In this document: piece by piece, positions 15,675-24,635 of the stretch
Layout: every line of letters starts with the position of its first letter
How positions within the stretch are numbered: position 1 is the first letter of the stretch
Source of the DNA: CBDFKY01 sp965248995
Lineage (GTDB): Bacteria; Pseudomonadota; Alphaproteobacteria; Rickettsiales; UBA998
Assembly (NCBI GenBank): GCA_965248995.1
Contig: CBDFKY010000016.1
Coordinates: 186,001-250,000 of the forward strand
Direction of reading: 5' to 3'
DNA length: 64,000 bases
Position numbers and translations under genes: made by a program
The notes under the pieces: generated by a model
What the model was told of the DNA's origin: nothing
What the model saw: only the letters and a program-made list of their open reading frames with translations
The model's database searches: none

Positions 15675-16520
15675 TCAAAACGGTAAGGTGATGTCACCTT
15701 TAAAGACATAACTCACCGGCCCCGTCATAAAAACAGGGTGGTTTGGATCTGATTCGTCCCCCGGCCACTCAATCAACATAGCGCCACCTGTTGCATGCAG
15801 TCGAGCGGATTTTTCCACCAGTCCACGGCGTCGCGCCGCCACCATCGCCGCACATGCCGCCGTTCCGCAGGCGAGGGTTTCGCCGACCCCTCTTTCCCAG
15901 GTTCGCAGCCGTATATCCTGCCTGCTCCGTATTTCCGCCACGGTGATATTTGCCCGCTCCGGAAAAAGAGGCGCGCATTCAAGCACAGGGCCGATATCCG
16001 CCAGCGGATAGGCTTCACTGTCATCAACGAACATGACCAGATGCGGATTACCCATGCTGACGGCGACACCGTCGCTACATTCGCCATATACGATCCGTAA
16101 CGTGTCCATTTGCCGGTTTAAGGGGATTCGCTCCCATGCGAGACCTGGTACCCCCATCATGACGCGAATCTCATTCGTTTCGGTCAAGTATGCCGATAAC
16201 AGTCCGGTTGCAGTATGAATTTCAGTATGAGAAAGACCGGTTTCCTGCATCAACAGCCAGGCGACACAGCGCGTCGCGTTACCGCAGGCGGCCACTTCGC
16301 TGCCGTCGGCGTTGAAAATCCGCATGAAGGGAATGTCTCCCTTTTTTATGATGATGACCTGATCACATCCTATGCCTTGATGACGGTCTGCGATAAAGGC
16401 AACGCTGCGTGCCGGAGTTATTGATGGAACATCGAAAGAACCCGATATCTCTCTCATATCCAGGATGACGAAATCATTTCCCAAACCATGCATTTTGTGA
16501 AACGTCGATTTCATGCTCAT
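15675..16520 (-). CDS. dapF: Diaminopimelate epimerase
   Basis: Converts LL- to meso-diaminopimelate for lysine and peptidoglycan synthesis. The two catalytic cysteines are visible in GSEVAACGNATRCV and GVGETLACGTAACA, and FHKMHGLGNDFVILD is the family N-terminal motif. At 281 residues the length is normal. Starts at 16520 or 16514 both give MKSTFHKM-type N-termini. It heads a short dapF-panB unit. The upstream spacer carries a small GGCATC/GATGCC hairpin (16538-16554) and an AT-rich inverted repeat. Confidence 0.95.
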   Translation of the reverse strand: MSMKSTFHKMHGLGNDFVILDMREISGSFDVPSITPARSVAFIADRHQGIGCDQVIIIKKGDIPFMRIFNADGSEVAACGNATRCVAWLLMQETGLSHTEIHTATGLLSAYLTETNEIRVMMGVPGLAWERIPLNRQMDTLRIVYGECSDGVAVSMGNPHLVMFVDDSEAYPLADIGPVLECAPLFPERANITVAEIRSRQDIRLRTWERGVGETLACGTAACAAMVAARRRGLVEKSARLHATGGAMLIEWPGDESDPNHPVFMTGPVSYVFKGDITLPF

Positions 16521-16558
16521 GGATGGATTCTACAGGCGGCATCTTCCCGATGCCAGAC

Positions 16559-16574
16559 AATATATTGATATATT
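16559..16574. promoter_or_regulatory. AT-rich perfect inverted repeat between dapF and a PRC-barrel gene
   Basis: AATATAT and ATATATT flank TG, giving a perfect seven-base inverted repeat in the 162-base divergent spacer. It could be a protein-binding site or simply promoter-type AT-rich DNA; nothing else identifies it. Confidence 0.25.
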
Positions 16575-16682
16575 TCCATTTGTAATCTTATCGCTTCCTT
16601 ATGATTCATCATTCATTTTTAGTTCATACCCCGGATTTGGAGGTTGTTACTGACTAAATTCATTAAATTATCAGGAGTTTTT

Positions 16683-17039
16683 ATGACAGGAAAAAATTAT
16701 TACGCGTCGGAGTGTATCGGCATCTCCGTAGAAAATAATACGAGAGAAGGTCTTGGAAAAATCGAGGATATGGTGGTTTCGCCTGAAGGACGGGTGGAAT
16801 TTCTGATCGTTTCTTTCGGCGGAATTTTCGGAACCAGTCTGAACAGCAAACTGCTCGCTATTCCATACCAGCGCTTTGTTTGGAACGATCAGAAACAGTG
16901 TCTGATCCTGGATATGACGAAAGAAAACATGGAAAAGGCGCCTACCTTCAATAAGGATTCCCTACCGGAACTCGGAGGATCTTATTATTCAGATGTGGCA
17001 CGCTACCATCAACCGGCCAATAAATCATACGCCGCTTAA
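16683..17039 (+). CDS. PRC-barrel domain protein
   Basis: A 118-residue protein with one PRC-barrel domain at about residues 3-80 (ASECIGISVENN, LGKIEDMVVSPEGRVEFLIVS). These small beta-barrels occur in photosynthetic reaction centre H subunits, RimM and many stand-alone stress or envelope proteins of alphaproteobacteria. There is no signal peptide or membrane helix. The start at 16683 is chosen because CAGGAG ends six bases upstream; a longer frame from a TTG at 16644 lacks a properly spaced site. Monocistronic: a strong stem-loop follows. No specific role can be assigned. Confidence 0.8.
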   Translation: MTGKNYYASECIGISVENNTREGLGKIEDMVVSPEGRVEFLIVSFGGIFGTSLNSKLLAIPYQRFVWNDQKQCLILDMTKENMEKAPTFNKDSLPELGGSYYSDVARYHQPANKSYAA

Positions 17040-17053
17040 TTACTTTTTTAACG

Positions 17054-17086
17054 ACCGTGCGGGTTTTTATGCAAAACCCGCACGGT
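17054..17086 (+). terminator. Strong stem-loop after the PRC-barrel gene
   Basis: ACCGTGCGGGTTTT (17054-17067) pairs perfectly with AAAACCCGCACGGT (17073-17086) around TATGC: 14 base pairs, 15 bases after the stop codon. There is no T-run after the stem, only the Ts inside it. It is the most stable hairpin I saw in the window and most likely ends the PRC-barrel transcript or protects its 3' end, insulating rpoH downstream. Confidence 0.7.
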
Positions 17087-17237
17087 TGAGCTATTTGGAA
17101 TATAGTTTTTCAGAAACAAAATTTATTAAAAAAACTGTTCTTTCTAAATTATGACTATATATTCACTTGATACAGATAAAGAAATTTATCAGATTGAATG
17201 AAAGGCTTAACTCCCGAAAAATCAAAAGGTCGCGGTT

Positions 17238-18149
17238 ATGGTTATGACTGGAAAAAAGAACGTGCCTGAAGCATCAAAAGCGTTGGCGCTGACCTCACCG
17301 CTTTCTCCAGAGTTGGGTTTACAGCGGTATACAGCTGAAATCAAAAAGTTTCCCATTTTGGAGCCGGAAGAAGAATACATGCTGGCAAAGCGCTGGGTGG
17401 AGCATGGCGATTATCAGGCCGCCCATCAGCTGATCACCAGCCACTTGCGTCTGGTCGTCAAGATCGCCTCGGGTTACCGCGGATATGGCCTGCCGCATAC
17501 GGATGTCATTTCTGAAGGTAATATCGGGTTGATGCAGGCGGTTAAAAAGTTCGACCCGGAACTGGGGTTTCGCCTGTCGACCTATGCGATGTGGTGGATC
17601 AAGGCATCCATTCAGGAATTCGTGCTGCGCTCATGGTCTCTGGTAAAAATGGGTACCAGCGCGTCACAGAAGAAACTGTTTTTCAACCTTCGCAAGATTA
17701 AACGGCGGATTGACGCGGTTGAGCATAATCTGACGCAGGCGCAGGTAAGTCATATTGCCCAGGAACTGAATGTGCCGGAAAGCGATGTCATCGACATGAA
17801 CGATCGAATGATGGCGCATGATCAGTTTCTTAATCAGAGAATCGGTACGGAAGACGATCAGGAATGGATGGATATGCTGGCTTCTTCTGATGCTAATCAG
17901 GAAGAACAGTTGGCGGAATCACAGGAACTGGATTACAAACGACGTATGTTGACCGGTGCGATGGAAACTTTAAGTGAGAGGGAGCAACATATCATCCAGC
18001 ATCGACGTTTGCAGGAGCCTCCTTCGACCTTGGAAGATTTAAGCCAGCTCTATAATATTTCACGCGAACGCGTAAGGCAGATTGAAACGCGGGCGATGGA
18101 AAAACTGACCCAGATTCTCTCAGGTAAACTTCTGGCCCAGAAATCCTGA
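17238..18149 (+). CDS. rpoH: RNA polymerase heat-shock sigma factor, sigma-32 family
   Basis: RpoH, 303 residues. Region 2 reads LITSHLRLVVKIASGYRGYGLPHTDVISEG-type sequence with STYAMWWIKASIQEFVLRSW (region 2.4). The RpoH box is QKKLFFNLRKIKRRI. Region 4 has LEDLSQLYNISRERVRQIE as the helix-turn-helix recognising the -35 element. It directs transcription of chaperone and protease genes. AAGG lies eight bases before the ATG at 17238. The 150-base AT-rich leader holds a small GATAAA/TTTATC hairpin (17175-17190), too weak to call an RNA thermometer. Confidence 0.95.
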   Translation: MVMTGKKNVPEASKALALTSPLSPELGLQRYTAEIKKFPILEPEEEYMLAKRWVEHGDYQAAHQLITSHLRLVVKIASGYRGYGLPHTDVISEGNIGLMQAVKKFDPELGFRLSTYAMWWIKASIQEFVLRSWSLVKMGTSASQKKLFFNLRKIKRRIDAVEHNLTQAQVSHIAQELNVPESDVIDMNDRMMAHDQFLNQRIGTEDDQEWMDMLASSDANQEEQLAESQELDYKRRMLTGAMETLSEREQHIIQHRRLQEPPSTLEDLSQLYNISRERVRQIETRAMEKLTQILSGKLLAQKS

Positions 18150-18163
18150 GTTCAATTATTTTG

Positions 18164-18706
18164 TTATCGTGACGGTTGTTTGACCAGCCCCGCATCCTGC
18201 GCTGCCTGTTCCACGATATGTAAAGGTGAGAATGTTTGTTTTCCTCTTTCCAGAATCTGCTGCACCAGCGGACTGTTTCGGGCAGGATTCTCAGGTTCGG
18301 GTGAAGGGACTTGCGGCAAAGCCTGTCCATGTTCTAATGCTTGGGCTTGTAAATGATGAATTTGTGTGTCAATGGCCTGATTTCGGTCTTCAATATCATG
18401 AGAAACACGGTAAGCGCCCGCCGCCCCGGTTGCGATGCCGCTGACCACGGCGCTGCCGATACCTACGGCAGCGGCAGCAGGCAGGATAGCGGAAAAGCTG
18501 GCGACGCTGAAAAGAGCGGCTCCGCAAACCACTAATCCAGTAAGTGCCGCCGCCCCTAAACCAAAGGTTACCACCGAAGGAAGAGCGCTCCCTAAAAACC
18601 GGCGCGCGGTTCTCCACTGCAGTTCGCCTTCGCTGTATTTCGCTTCGGCAAGATCATGCACTTGTTTCTGGATCGGCGGTGAATCGTTCGCGTTGCTATT
18701 ATCCAT
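18164..18706 (-). CDS. Orphan protein with central hydrophobic hairpin
   Basis: Unrecognised 180-residue protein. A charged N-terminus of about 45 residues leads into a Gly/Ala-rich hydrophobic block at about 47-110 (LPSVVTFGLGAAALTGLVVCG, then AAAAVGIGSAVVSGIATGAAG; quoted in part), probably two or three membrane-inserting helices. A hydrophilic helical C-terminus follows (DRNQAIDTQIHHLQAQALEHG). No signal peptide. The ATG at 18706 is chosen because longer frames run into the divergent TetR gene; it lacks a ribosome site, and TATAAT sits ten bases upstream, so the leader must be nearly absent. The function is unknown. Confidence 0.6.
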   Translation of the reverse strand: MDNSNANDSPPIQKQVHDLAEAKYSEGELQWRTARRFLGSALPSVVTFGLGAAALTGLVVCGAALFSVASFSAILPAAAAVGIGSAVVSGIATGAAGAYRVSHDIEDRNQAIDTQIHHLQAQALEHGQALPQVPSPEPENPARNSPLVQQILERGKQTFSPLHIVEQAAQDAGLVKQPSR

Positions 18707-18769
18707 GTATTGGAATATTATATGAAAAAAACCATGATAAGTATGAATCTTCTGTGAATTCTCCGCATA

Positions 18770-19417
18770 ATGACCGTAATTTCCTCTAATGTATCCTTGC
18801 CGCGCAAACGTGGCAGACCTCTTAACGAAGCGCGGCGAGAAGAAATCATCGCGGTAGCGGGAAATATGTTCGGGGAGCGCGGGCTGCATGCGACCCGGAT
18901 GGAACATATCGCCAAGGAACTGGGTATTTCCAAGCTGACGCTTTATTCAAGGTTTGAGCATAAGGAAGCGTTGTTTTCCGCCGTCATCGCCGCAAAATCC
19001 GAAGAATATATTCCTGACCGGTTATTCGATACGTTATATGAATATGACGCCGAAGCATCACTCTGCTGTCTGGCTGGCAGCCTGATGCGATTGATGACCG
19101 GATGCGCGGCGCTCGGAATGGACCGTATGTTGATGGGGATCGACCCTAAGGAACGTCCCAAACTCACCATGCTGTTTTACGAAGCCGGCCCCGCACGCGT
19201 TAAACGTCTGATCGCCGAGCACCTGCTGGCCCTGCATGTGAGAGGTGAACTACATATACCGGATTCCGTGAAAGCGGCGAATATCTTCGTCGCCATGATC
19301 AAAGGATCGGATATTTGCATGCGTGCGCATCTTGATATTCCACCTGTGGCGTCGGACAAAGATAAAACCGATTATTGCCTGTATGTCAGCCGCCTGTTCA
19401 TCGCGGCGCATCGCTGA
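18770..19417 (+). CDS. TetR/AcrR-family transcriptional regulator
   Basis: A 215-residue TetR-type repressor. The N-terminal DNA-binding domain contains RREEIIAVAGNMFGERGLHATRMEHIAKELGIS (in part) with the helix-turn-helix ending SKLTLYSRFEHKEALF. The C-terminal ligand and dimer domain is divergent, as usual, and resembles AefR/TetR_C-type regulators. It is divergent from the hydrophobic-hairpin orphan across a 63-base spacer, the usual arrangement for a TetR regulator and its target, so the orphan is the first candidate target. Its 3' end overlaps the convergent tsaD by 20 bases. Confidence 0.88.
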   Translation: MTVISSNVSLPRKRGRPLNEARREEIIAVAGNMFGERGLHATRMEHIAKELGISKLTLYSRFEHKEALFSAVIAAKSEEYIPDRLFDTLYEYDAEASLCCLAGSLMRLMTGCAALGMDRMLMGIDPKERPKLTMLFYEAGPARVKRLIAEHLLALHVRGELHIPDSVKAANIFVAMIKGSDICMRAHLDIPPVASDKDKTDYCLYVSRLFIAAHR

Positions 19418-20435
19418 GAAGCCAGCGCGCCCGCGGTTCAAAGGCAAGATCCTGAGGAGGGAAACCGGCGTTGAACCGTTCCGCCGCCGCCCAGGCGATC
19501 ATGGCTGCGTTATCCGTGCAGAGCGCCGGGGGAGGAGCGGCAAAACGCACGCCCGTTTCTGCGGAAACTTGAAGCAGCCGGTGACGGATCGCGCCGTTTG
19601 CCGCCACACCTCCCGCAATGACGAAAGCGCTGGGCGCAATGGCGCGGTCTCGGCAGGAATCAAGGGCGCGTTTCAAACGCTGCTCCACGATGTCGGCGAT
19701 GGCGGTCTGCAACGAAGCACTGACATCCGCTTTATCCTGTTCGCTGACTCTGCCCTGCGCATCCAGCTCCAGCAACGCGGTACGTACCGCGGTTTTCAAG
19801 CCTGAAAAAGACATGTCGCATCCCGGGCGGTCAAGATAAGGACGCGGAAAAGAAAAACGTGCGTCGTCTCCGATGCGGGCGGCCGCTTCCACATGGATGC
19901 CGCCCGGAAAACCCAGCCCCATCATTTTCGCGCATTTGTCGAAGGCTTCGCCGATGGCGTCATCCAATGTCCGGCCCAGTATTTCATAGTCTCCGACGGC
20001 GTGTACGATCATGATCTGGCAATGTCCGCCGGACATCAGAAACAGCAGGTAGGGGAAAGCAACGGGTGCCTTCAGCCTGACGCTCAGCGCATGACCCTCC
20101 AGATGGTTGATGGCATAGATCGGTTTGCCCAGTACCGCCGCCATCGCCTTAGCGGCCATGACGCCGACGATGACGCCGCCGATAAGACCCGGTCCCGCGG
20201 TCACCGCGATCGCATCCATATCTGCCAGACGCATGCCGGAAGCGTGAAGCACCTGTTCCATCAACGGCTCGAGGTGGATGATATGCTGGCGTGCGGCTAT
20301 CTCAGGCACCACGCCACCATATGGGCGATGATCGTCGATCTGGGAAAGAATAGCCTCCGCATGGATAACGCCGTCCGTTCCGACGATCGCTACGGCGGTC
20401 TCATCACAACTGCTTTCAATTCCAAGAATAAGCAT
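19398..20435 (-). CDS. tsaD: tRNA N6-adenosine threonylcarbamoyltransferase
   Basis: TsaD (Kae1/Gcp) completes t6A37 synthesis on ANN-decoding tRNAs with TsaB, TsaC and TsaE. At 345 residues it has the normal length. Motifs: MLILGIESSCDETAVAI at the N-terminus, the metal-binding HLEGH and the SGGHCQIM loop, GFPGG, and VIAGGVAANGAIR in the C-terminal ASKHA fold. It lies nine bases upstream of, and co-oriented with, nothing on its 3' side; its start is ten bases after the stop of the nucleotide-sugar dehydratase gene, so read-through from that gene is likely. Confidence 0.96.
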   Translation of the reverse strand: MLILGIESSCDETAVAIVGTDGVIHAEAILSQIDDHRPYGGVVPEIAARQHIIHLEPLMEQVLHASGMRLADMDAIAVTAGPGLIGGVIVGVMAAKAMAAVLGKPIYAINHLEGHALSVRLKAPVAFPYLLFLMSGGHCQIMIVHAVGDYEILGRTLDDAIGEAFDKCAKMMGLGFPGGIHVEAAARIGDDARFSFPRPYLDRPGCDMSFSGLKTAVRTALLELDAQGRVSEQDKADVSASLQTAIADIVEQRLKRALDSCRDRAIAPSAFVIAGGVAANGAIRHRLLQVSAETGVRFAAPPPALCTDNAAMIAWAAAERFNAGFPPQDLAFEPRARWLLSDAPR

Positions 20436-20444
20436 GCGAGCGTA

Positions 20445-22295
20445 TCATGAAGAAGGTTGAAACTCGGGAACCAGTACGGAAAGCAACGCTTTTGCCTGAC
20501 TGGCATCATGCTGCCGACAGCTGGCGTAAAGGGATTCCAGCTTCGCCTCATCCAGCCTGCGTTCATCGCGTGGGATACACCAGCGGATGCGGGGATGGTC
20601 CGTCTCCCTTAACGGTTCATCGCCATACACCAGTTCTTCCCGAAGTTTTTCACCGCTGCGCAGCCCGGTCGTAATGATGTCGACGTCTTCGTATGGGCGG
20701 TATCCTGCAAGACGAATCATCTGTTCCGCCATATGGACGATACGCACGGGCGATCCCATGTCCAGAATGTAGAGCATGTTCGTATGGTCGGAAAGGGCAG
20801 CCGCTTGGATGACCAGTCCGGATGCTTCACGGATCGTCATAAAATAACGCTCCATATCCGGGTGGGTAATCGTAAGCGGGCCACCCCGCGCCAGTTGCTC
20901 CTGAAAAAGAGGCACCACCGAGCCGGTTGATCCGAGTACATTGCCGAACCGCACCATGATGATGCGTGTCTGCGCGCCATCACGACCCGCCTCGCTGCAC
21001 ACATATTCCGCCAGGCGTTTGCTCGCCCCCATGACGTTGGCGGGATGCACGGCTTTGTCCGTGGAAATCAGCACCATGGCTTCAGCGCCGCATTCGATGG
21101 AAGCGTGCGCCACATTCTGCGTACCCAGTACATTGGTAAGAATCGTTTCCTCTACGTTCAATTCCGCAAGGGGAACGTGCTTGAGCGCGGCGGCATGAAA
21201 AATAATCTGCGGTTCGAAACGCTTGAACAGCGTATGGATATGATGGTAATCTCTCACGTCCGCAATTACCGGATACAGTATCAGGTCGGGTGCGAGTAAA
21301 CGTATCTCCTTTTCGATACGGTAGAGCGCATACTCACTTTGCTCCACCAGTATCAACGTTTTCGGATTCAGCATGGTGATCTGGCGTACCAGTTCACTGC
21401 CGATCGAACCTCCCGCTCCTGTCACCATGACTCGTTTATGCGAAATCAATCGCTGCATAGACGCCACGTCGTGATGGGTTTGCGGACGGCCCAGCAGGTC
21501 TTCGATGGCGATCGGGCGGATATCCAGATGGGCACCCTCCTGAAAATCCGTCATTTTCGGCAGGCGTGCCAGACTGATCCCTTGTACCTCGCATATTTTA
21601 AGCAGATTCTCCGCCATGTCCGTGCCCGTATAATCGTCGGTCAGGATAAGGCGCTGAGGTTTTTTTCCCGTCTGTTCCAGCCGGTGAATAACGTCCTCCA
21701 CATGACTTATATCGGAGAGAATGGGTACGCCCCGGAGACTTCTCCCGTGGCGCAGATGCTTTTCATCCACGATCGCCACGACATGATAGGGCATATCCGG
21801 GTGTCGCTGTATCGCACGGATGAAGCCTTCGGCCTGATCGTTCGCTCCGGCCAGCAGCACATGGATCAGGGGCTGATTGGCCGCTGTGCGTTGTGTGGGC
21901 GTGCCTTCCCGCGCCATGCGGTAAAGCACGCGGGGAATACTGAGCAGCGCGCCGAGTACGAGCCATTGAATCACGGGTACGGACCTCGGAATACCTTCCA
22001 GGCGGTGCGATAAAAACAGAATGGCGTAGGTCAGAACGATCGTCAGGGTAACCACTTTGGCAAGGGTACGGAGCTCATGGATCGATATATAACGCCATAC
22101 TTCTTTCTGTAACCGGAAAAGGAAAACGCACGCCGTGAAACACAGCATGAATATACTGAAATCCTGGAGAAAACGAGGCGCTATGATCCGCCACTCGCCG
22201 GCGCCTAACCGTAAATATAACACTAGGGGCAGGCTGACTGCCGCCATCAGCACATCATGCGCCACCGCGACGAGAGAACGCCTAGGGAGTCGCAT
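20445..22295 (-). CDS. Membrane-bound UDP-sugar 4,6-dehydratase (WbpM/CapD/PglF type)
   Basis: About 616 residues. Four N-terminal membrane helices and a CoA-binding_3 region lead to a cytoplasmic short-chain dehydrogenase domain. This has the NAD motif VMVTGAGGSIGSELVRQ, FHAAALKHVPLAE and ISTDKAVHPANVMGASKRLAE, where Met replaces the usual Tyr of Y-x3-K as in the WbpM/FlaA1 long-chain type. Such enzymes convert UDP-GlcNAc to a 4-keto-6-deoxy sugar for surface glycans. The start at ATG 22295 is chosen because the longer frame would add a non-homologous leader over the upstream gene; it overlaps that gene's stop by 14 bases. Confidence 0.9.
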   Translation of the reverse strand: MRLPRRSLVAVAHDVLMAAVSLPLVLYLRLGAGEWRIIAPRFLQDFSIFMLCFTACVFLFRLQKEVWRYISIHELRTLAKVVTLTIVLTYAILFLSHRLEGIPRSVPVIQWLVLGALLSIPRVLYRMAREGTPTQRTAANQPLIHVLLAGANDQAEGFIRAIQRHPDMPYHVVAIVDEKHLRHGRSLRGVPILSDISHVEDVIHRLEQTGKKPQRLILTDDYTGTDMAENLLKICEVQGISLARLPKMTDFQEGAHLDIRPIAIEDLLGRPQTHHDVASMQRLISHKRVMVTGAGGSIGSELVRQITMLNPKTLILVEQSEYALYRIEKEIRLLAPDLILYPVIADVRDYHHIHTLFKRFEPQIIFHAAALKHVPLAELNVEETILTNVLGTQNVAHASIECGAEAMVLISTDKAVHPANVMGASKRLAEYVCSEAGRDGAQTRIIMVRFGNVLGSTGSVVPLFQEQLARGGPLTITHPDMERYFMTIREASGLVIQAAALSDHTNMLYILDMGSPVRIVHMAEQMIRLAGYRPYEDVDIITTGLRSGEKLREELVYGDEPLRETDHPRIRWCIPRDERRLDEAKLESLYASCRQHDASQAKALLSVLVPEFQPSS

Positions 22296-23304
22296 GTGCA
22301 ACGACCGTCGCCCTGTTTGGTTTGGCCACACGAGGGCAGGAAAGAAAATAAAGATAGACCACCAGAGCCACCGCATATGCCGCGATCAGGTAATGGGAAG
22401 CCTGCGCGGGTTTGACCGCGCACGTCATGGCCAGCGAAACCCCGATAAGGTTACACAAGCCGATGATATAAGCGGTACTTCGATGCGAATGGCCTGATCT
22501 CACGTATTTCTGATAGGCGTGCGATGAATGCGCCTCCCACGGTTTATGACCCGTGGCGAGACGAAGTATCATGGTCAGGCCTGAATCCACGATATAATAG
22601 GCGGGGAGTATCAACGCCTCCACCCAGTAACCCTGCGAAGCCAGCGACAACAGAAACCATGTGGTAAGCGCGCCGAGCGGAATACTTCCGCTGTCACCCA
22701 TGAAAACGGAAGCGGGATGACGGTTGTAAAACCAGAAACCCAGCACCGCGGCCAGCATGATCGCACTATCGTAGCCCAGGGAATTATGAAGTGTCGGCAG
22801 CATGGCAGTAAGTGCGATTAACCCGATGGAAACAGCGGCTGTATGAATACAGGTCAATTCATCGATGCCATCCATGAAATTGGTCAGGTTCATGCCCCAT
22901 ACCAGCAGGCATACTACCACCAGGAATTCCAACTTCAACGGCATCAGGTGGGGAATGATCGGAAAATGCAGCGTACTGACCATAAGCGTAGCGGCGGCGA
23001 ATTGAACGATCAGGCGTTTGAGCGGTGAAATACCGATCAGATCGTCCGCGAAAGAGACGGCGGTAAGGAGTACCAGCGACCAGATGATAGTCATGTTCAT
23101 ACCGGACACGGTTAGAAAACCTGCCACCCCTATCATGATCGCCAGACCGCCCCCTTTCGGAACAGGGCCGTGATGATTGTCACGGGCATTCGGGTCGCGT
23201 GGTATCACGAAACTGCGCATCAACAAGCGGACCAACCAGGTGCCCGTAATAGAAAAAAGCCAGGCTGAAAAGCAGAGAATAGCGATATACGTCCACAGAA
23301 ACAT
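22282..23304 (-). CDS. Polyprenyl-phosphate GlcNAc-1-phosphate transferase (WecA/MraY family, glycosyltransferase 4)
   Basis: A 340-residue polytopic transferase that moves a HexNAc-1-phosphate from UDP to undecaprenyl phosphate. Family motifs: VSFADDLIGISPLKRL (the Asp-Asp pair), LTNFMDGIDEL, VFMGDSGSIPLGA and the cytoplasmic HxxH-like loop EAHSSHAYQKYVRSGHSH. About ten membrane helices. The coupling to the WbpM-like gene resembles WbpL-WbpM pairs of O-antigen loci, so the donor may be a 6-deoxy-HexNAc rather than plain GlcNAc. It begins four bases after the pdhC stop, in the same direction. Confidence 0.9.
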   Translation of the reverse strand: MFLWTYIAILCFSAWLFSITGTWLVRLLMRSFVIPRDPNARDNHHGPVPKGGGLAIMIGVAGFLTVSGMNMTIIWSLVLLTAVSFADDLIGISPLKRLIVQFAAATLMVSTLHFPIIPHLMPLKLEFLVVVCLLVWGMNLTNFMDGIDELTCIHTAAVSIGLIALTAMLPTLHNSLGYDSAIMLAAVLGFWFYNRHPASVFMGDSGSIPLGALTTWFLLSLASQGYWVEALILPAYYIVDSGLTMILRLATGHKPWEAHSSHAYQKYVRSGHSHRSTAYIIGLCNLIGVSLAMTCAVKPAQASHYLIAAYAVALVVYLYFLSCPRVAKPNRATVVAHATP

Positions 23305-23308
23305 AAGG

Positions 23309-24598
23309 CTATGCCAGCATCAGTACGGGAGATTCGATATAGCGCTTGAACGCCGCGAGGAACTGCGCCCCTACCGCACCGTCCACTACGCGATGGTCGC
23401 AGGAAAGCGTGACGCTCATCACCGTCACCGCCTTGAATTCGCCGCCTTTCACCACCACGCGCTCTTCACCGGCTCCTATCGCCAAAATACAGCCCTGGGG
23501 CGGATTGATAATCGCGTTGAAATGCTTGATGCCGTACATGCCGAGATTGGAGATGGAAAAGCCTCCGCCCTGATATTCGGAGGGCTGCAGCTTGCCGGAA
23601 CGTGCACGGGCGATCAAATCCTTTGCCTCGTTGGAAATCTGCCCCAGCCCTTTCTGATCGGCATTTTTGACGATCGGGGTGATCAGGCCACCATCGATCG
23701 CCACCGCGACGGATATATCCACGTTATTATATTGCTGGATTGCCGCGTCCGTCCAGGAAGCGTTCGCTGCGGGCACCTCGCGCAGACCTATCGCCACGGC
23801 TTTGATGACCATGTCATTCACGGAAAGTTTATAAGCCGGCTTCCCGTCTTTTCCCACCGCCGCTTCCGCCGAATCATTCATCTGTTTACGTGCTGCGAGC
23901 AGATGATCCAGTTCACAATCCAGCGACAGATAAAAATGCGGCACCTGCTGTTTGGATTCCGTCAACCGTTTGGCGATGGTTTTCCGCATCCCGGAATTCG
24001 GGATTTCGGTGAATTCGACGGGGTTGCGACCGGAAGAAATGGCAATCGCCGCGACGCTCGTAGGAGCTGCCCCCTTGGAAGGGCCTTTCGCTAAGGCCTC
24101 TTCGACATCCGCTTTAATGATTCGCCCGTTGGGGCCGGTTCCCGAAATCGCTTTCAGTTCCACACCGCTTTGATCCGCAATCCGTTTTGCCAGAGGGCTT
24201 GCGGCGATACGTTGACTTTCCGATCCGGCAGAAGATGATGCGGGAGCGGTTGCCACTGGCGCAGCAGTGGCAGCCGTAGGCGGGACGGATGCGGATGAAG
24301 CTGCCGCCTTGGGTGCCGCCGCCGTATCATGCCCGGAAAGGGAAGAGGCATCTTCCCCTTCTTCCAGTAATAGAGCGATCAATTGATTGACCGGTACGCC
24401 TTCCGTGCCTTCGACCACCATGATTTTTCCCAGAACACCCTCGTCCACGGCCTCGACTTCCATCGTCGCCTTATCCGTCTCGATTTCCGCGATCACGTCC
24501 CCCGCGGAAATTTTGTCTCCTTCTTTTTTCACCCATTTGGAAAGCGTTCCTTCCGTCATGGTAGGGGAGAGGGCGGGCATCAGGATATCAATAGGCAT
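23309..24598 (-). CDS. pdhC: Pyruvate dehydrogenase E2, dihydrolipoyl acetyltransferase
   Basis: The 429-residue E2 core of the pyruvate dehydrogenase complex, passing acetyl groups from E1 to CoA. Domains: one lipoyl domain (1-78, lipoyl Lys K43 in [12 protein letters not shown]), an Ala/Pro/Ser linker (about 85-130), the peripheral subunit-binding domain (about 133-170, [15 protein letters not shown]), then the catalytic domain ending with the active-site motif [17 protein letters not shown]. Minus strand, downstream of the two SIMPL genes that separate it from pdhB. No E3 (lpd) gene is present nearby. Confidence 0.96.
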   Translation of the reverse strand: MPIDILMPALSPTMTEGTLSKWVKKEGDKISAGDVIAEIETDKATMEVEAVDEGVLGKIMVVEGTEGVPVNQLIALLLEEGEDASSLSGHDTAAAPKAAASSASVPPTAATAAPVATAPASSSAGSESQRIAASPLAKRIADQSGVELKAISGTGPNGRIIKADVEEALAKGPSKGAAPTSVAAIAISSGRNPVEFTEIPNSGMRKTIAKRLTESKQQVPHFYLSLDCELDHLLAARKQMNDSAEAAVGKDGKPAYKLSVNDMVIKAVAIGLREVPAANASWTDAAIQQYNNVDISVAVAIDGGLITPIVKNADQKGLGQISNEAKDLIARARSGKLQPSEYQGGGFSISNLGMYGIKHFNAIINPPQGCILAIGAGEERVVVKGGEFKAVTVMSVTLSCDHRVVDGAVGAQFLAAFKRYIESPVLMLA

Positions 24599-24635
24599 AC
24601 ATCGTCTCGTTGATCATGTGTAAAATAGGGTGTTA

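Noticed and set aside
17100..17237. RNA thermometer (ROSE-like) in the rpoH leader
   Set aside because: Only a six-base AT stem is visible and the ribosome site is not clearly sequestered; no U-U-G-C-U-type anti-SD element seen.
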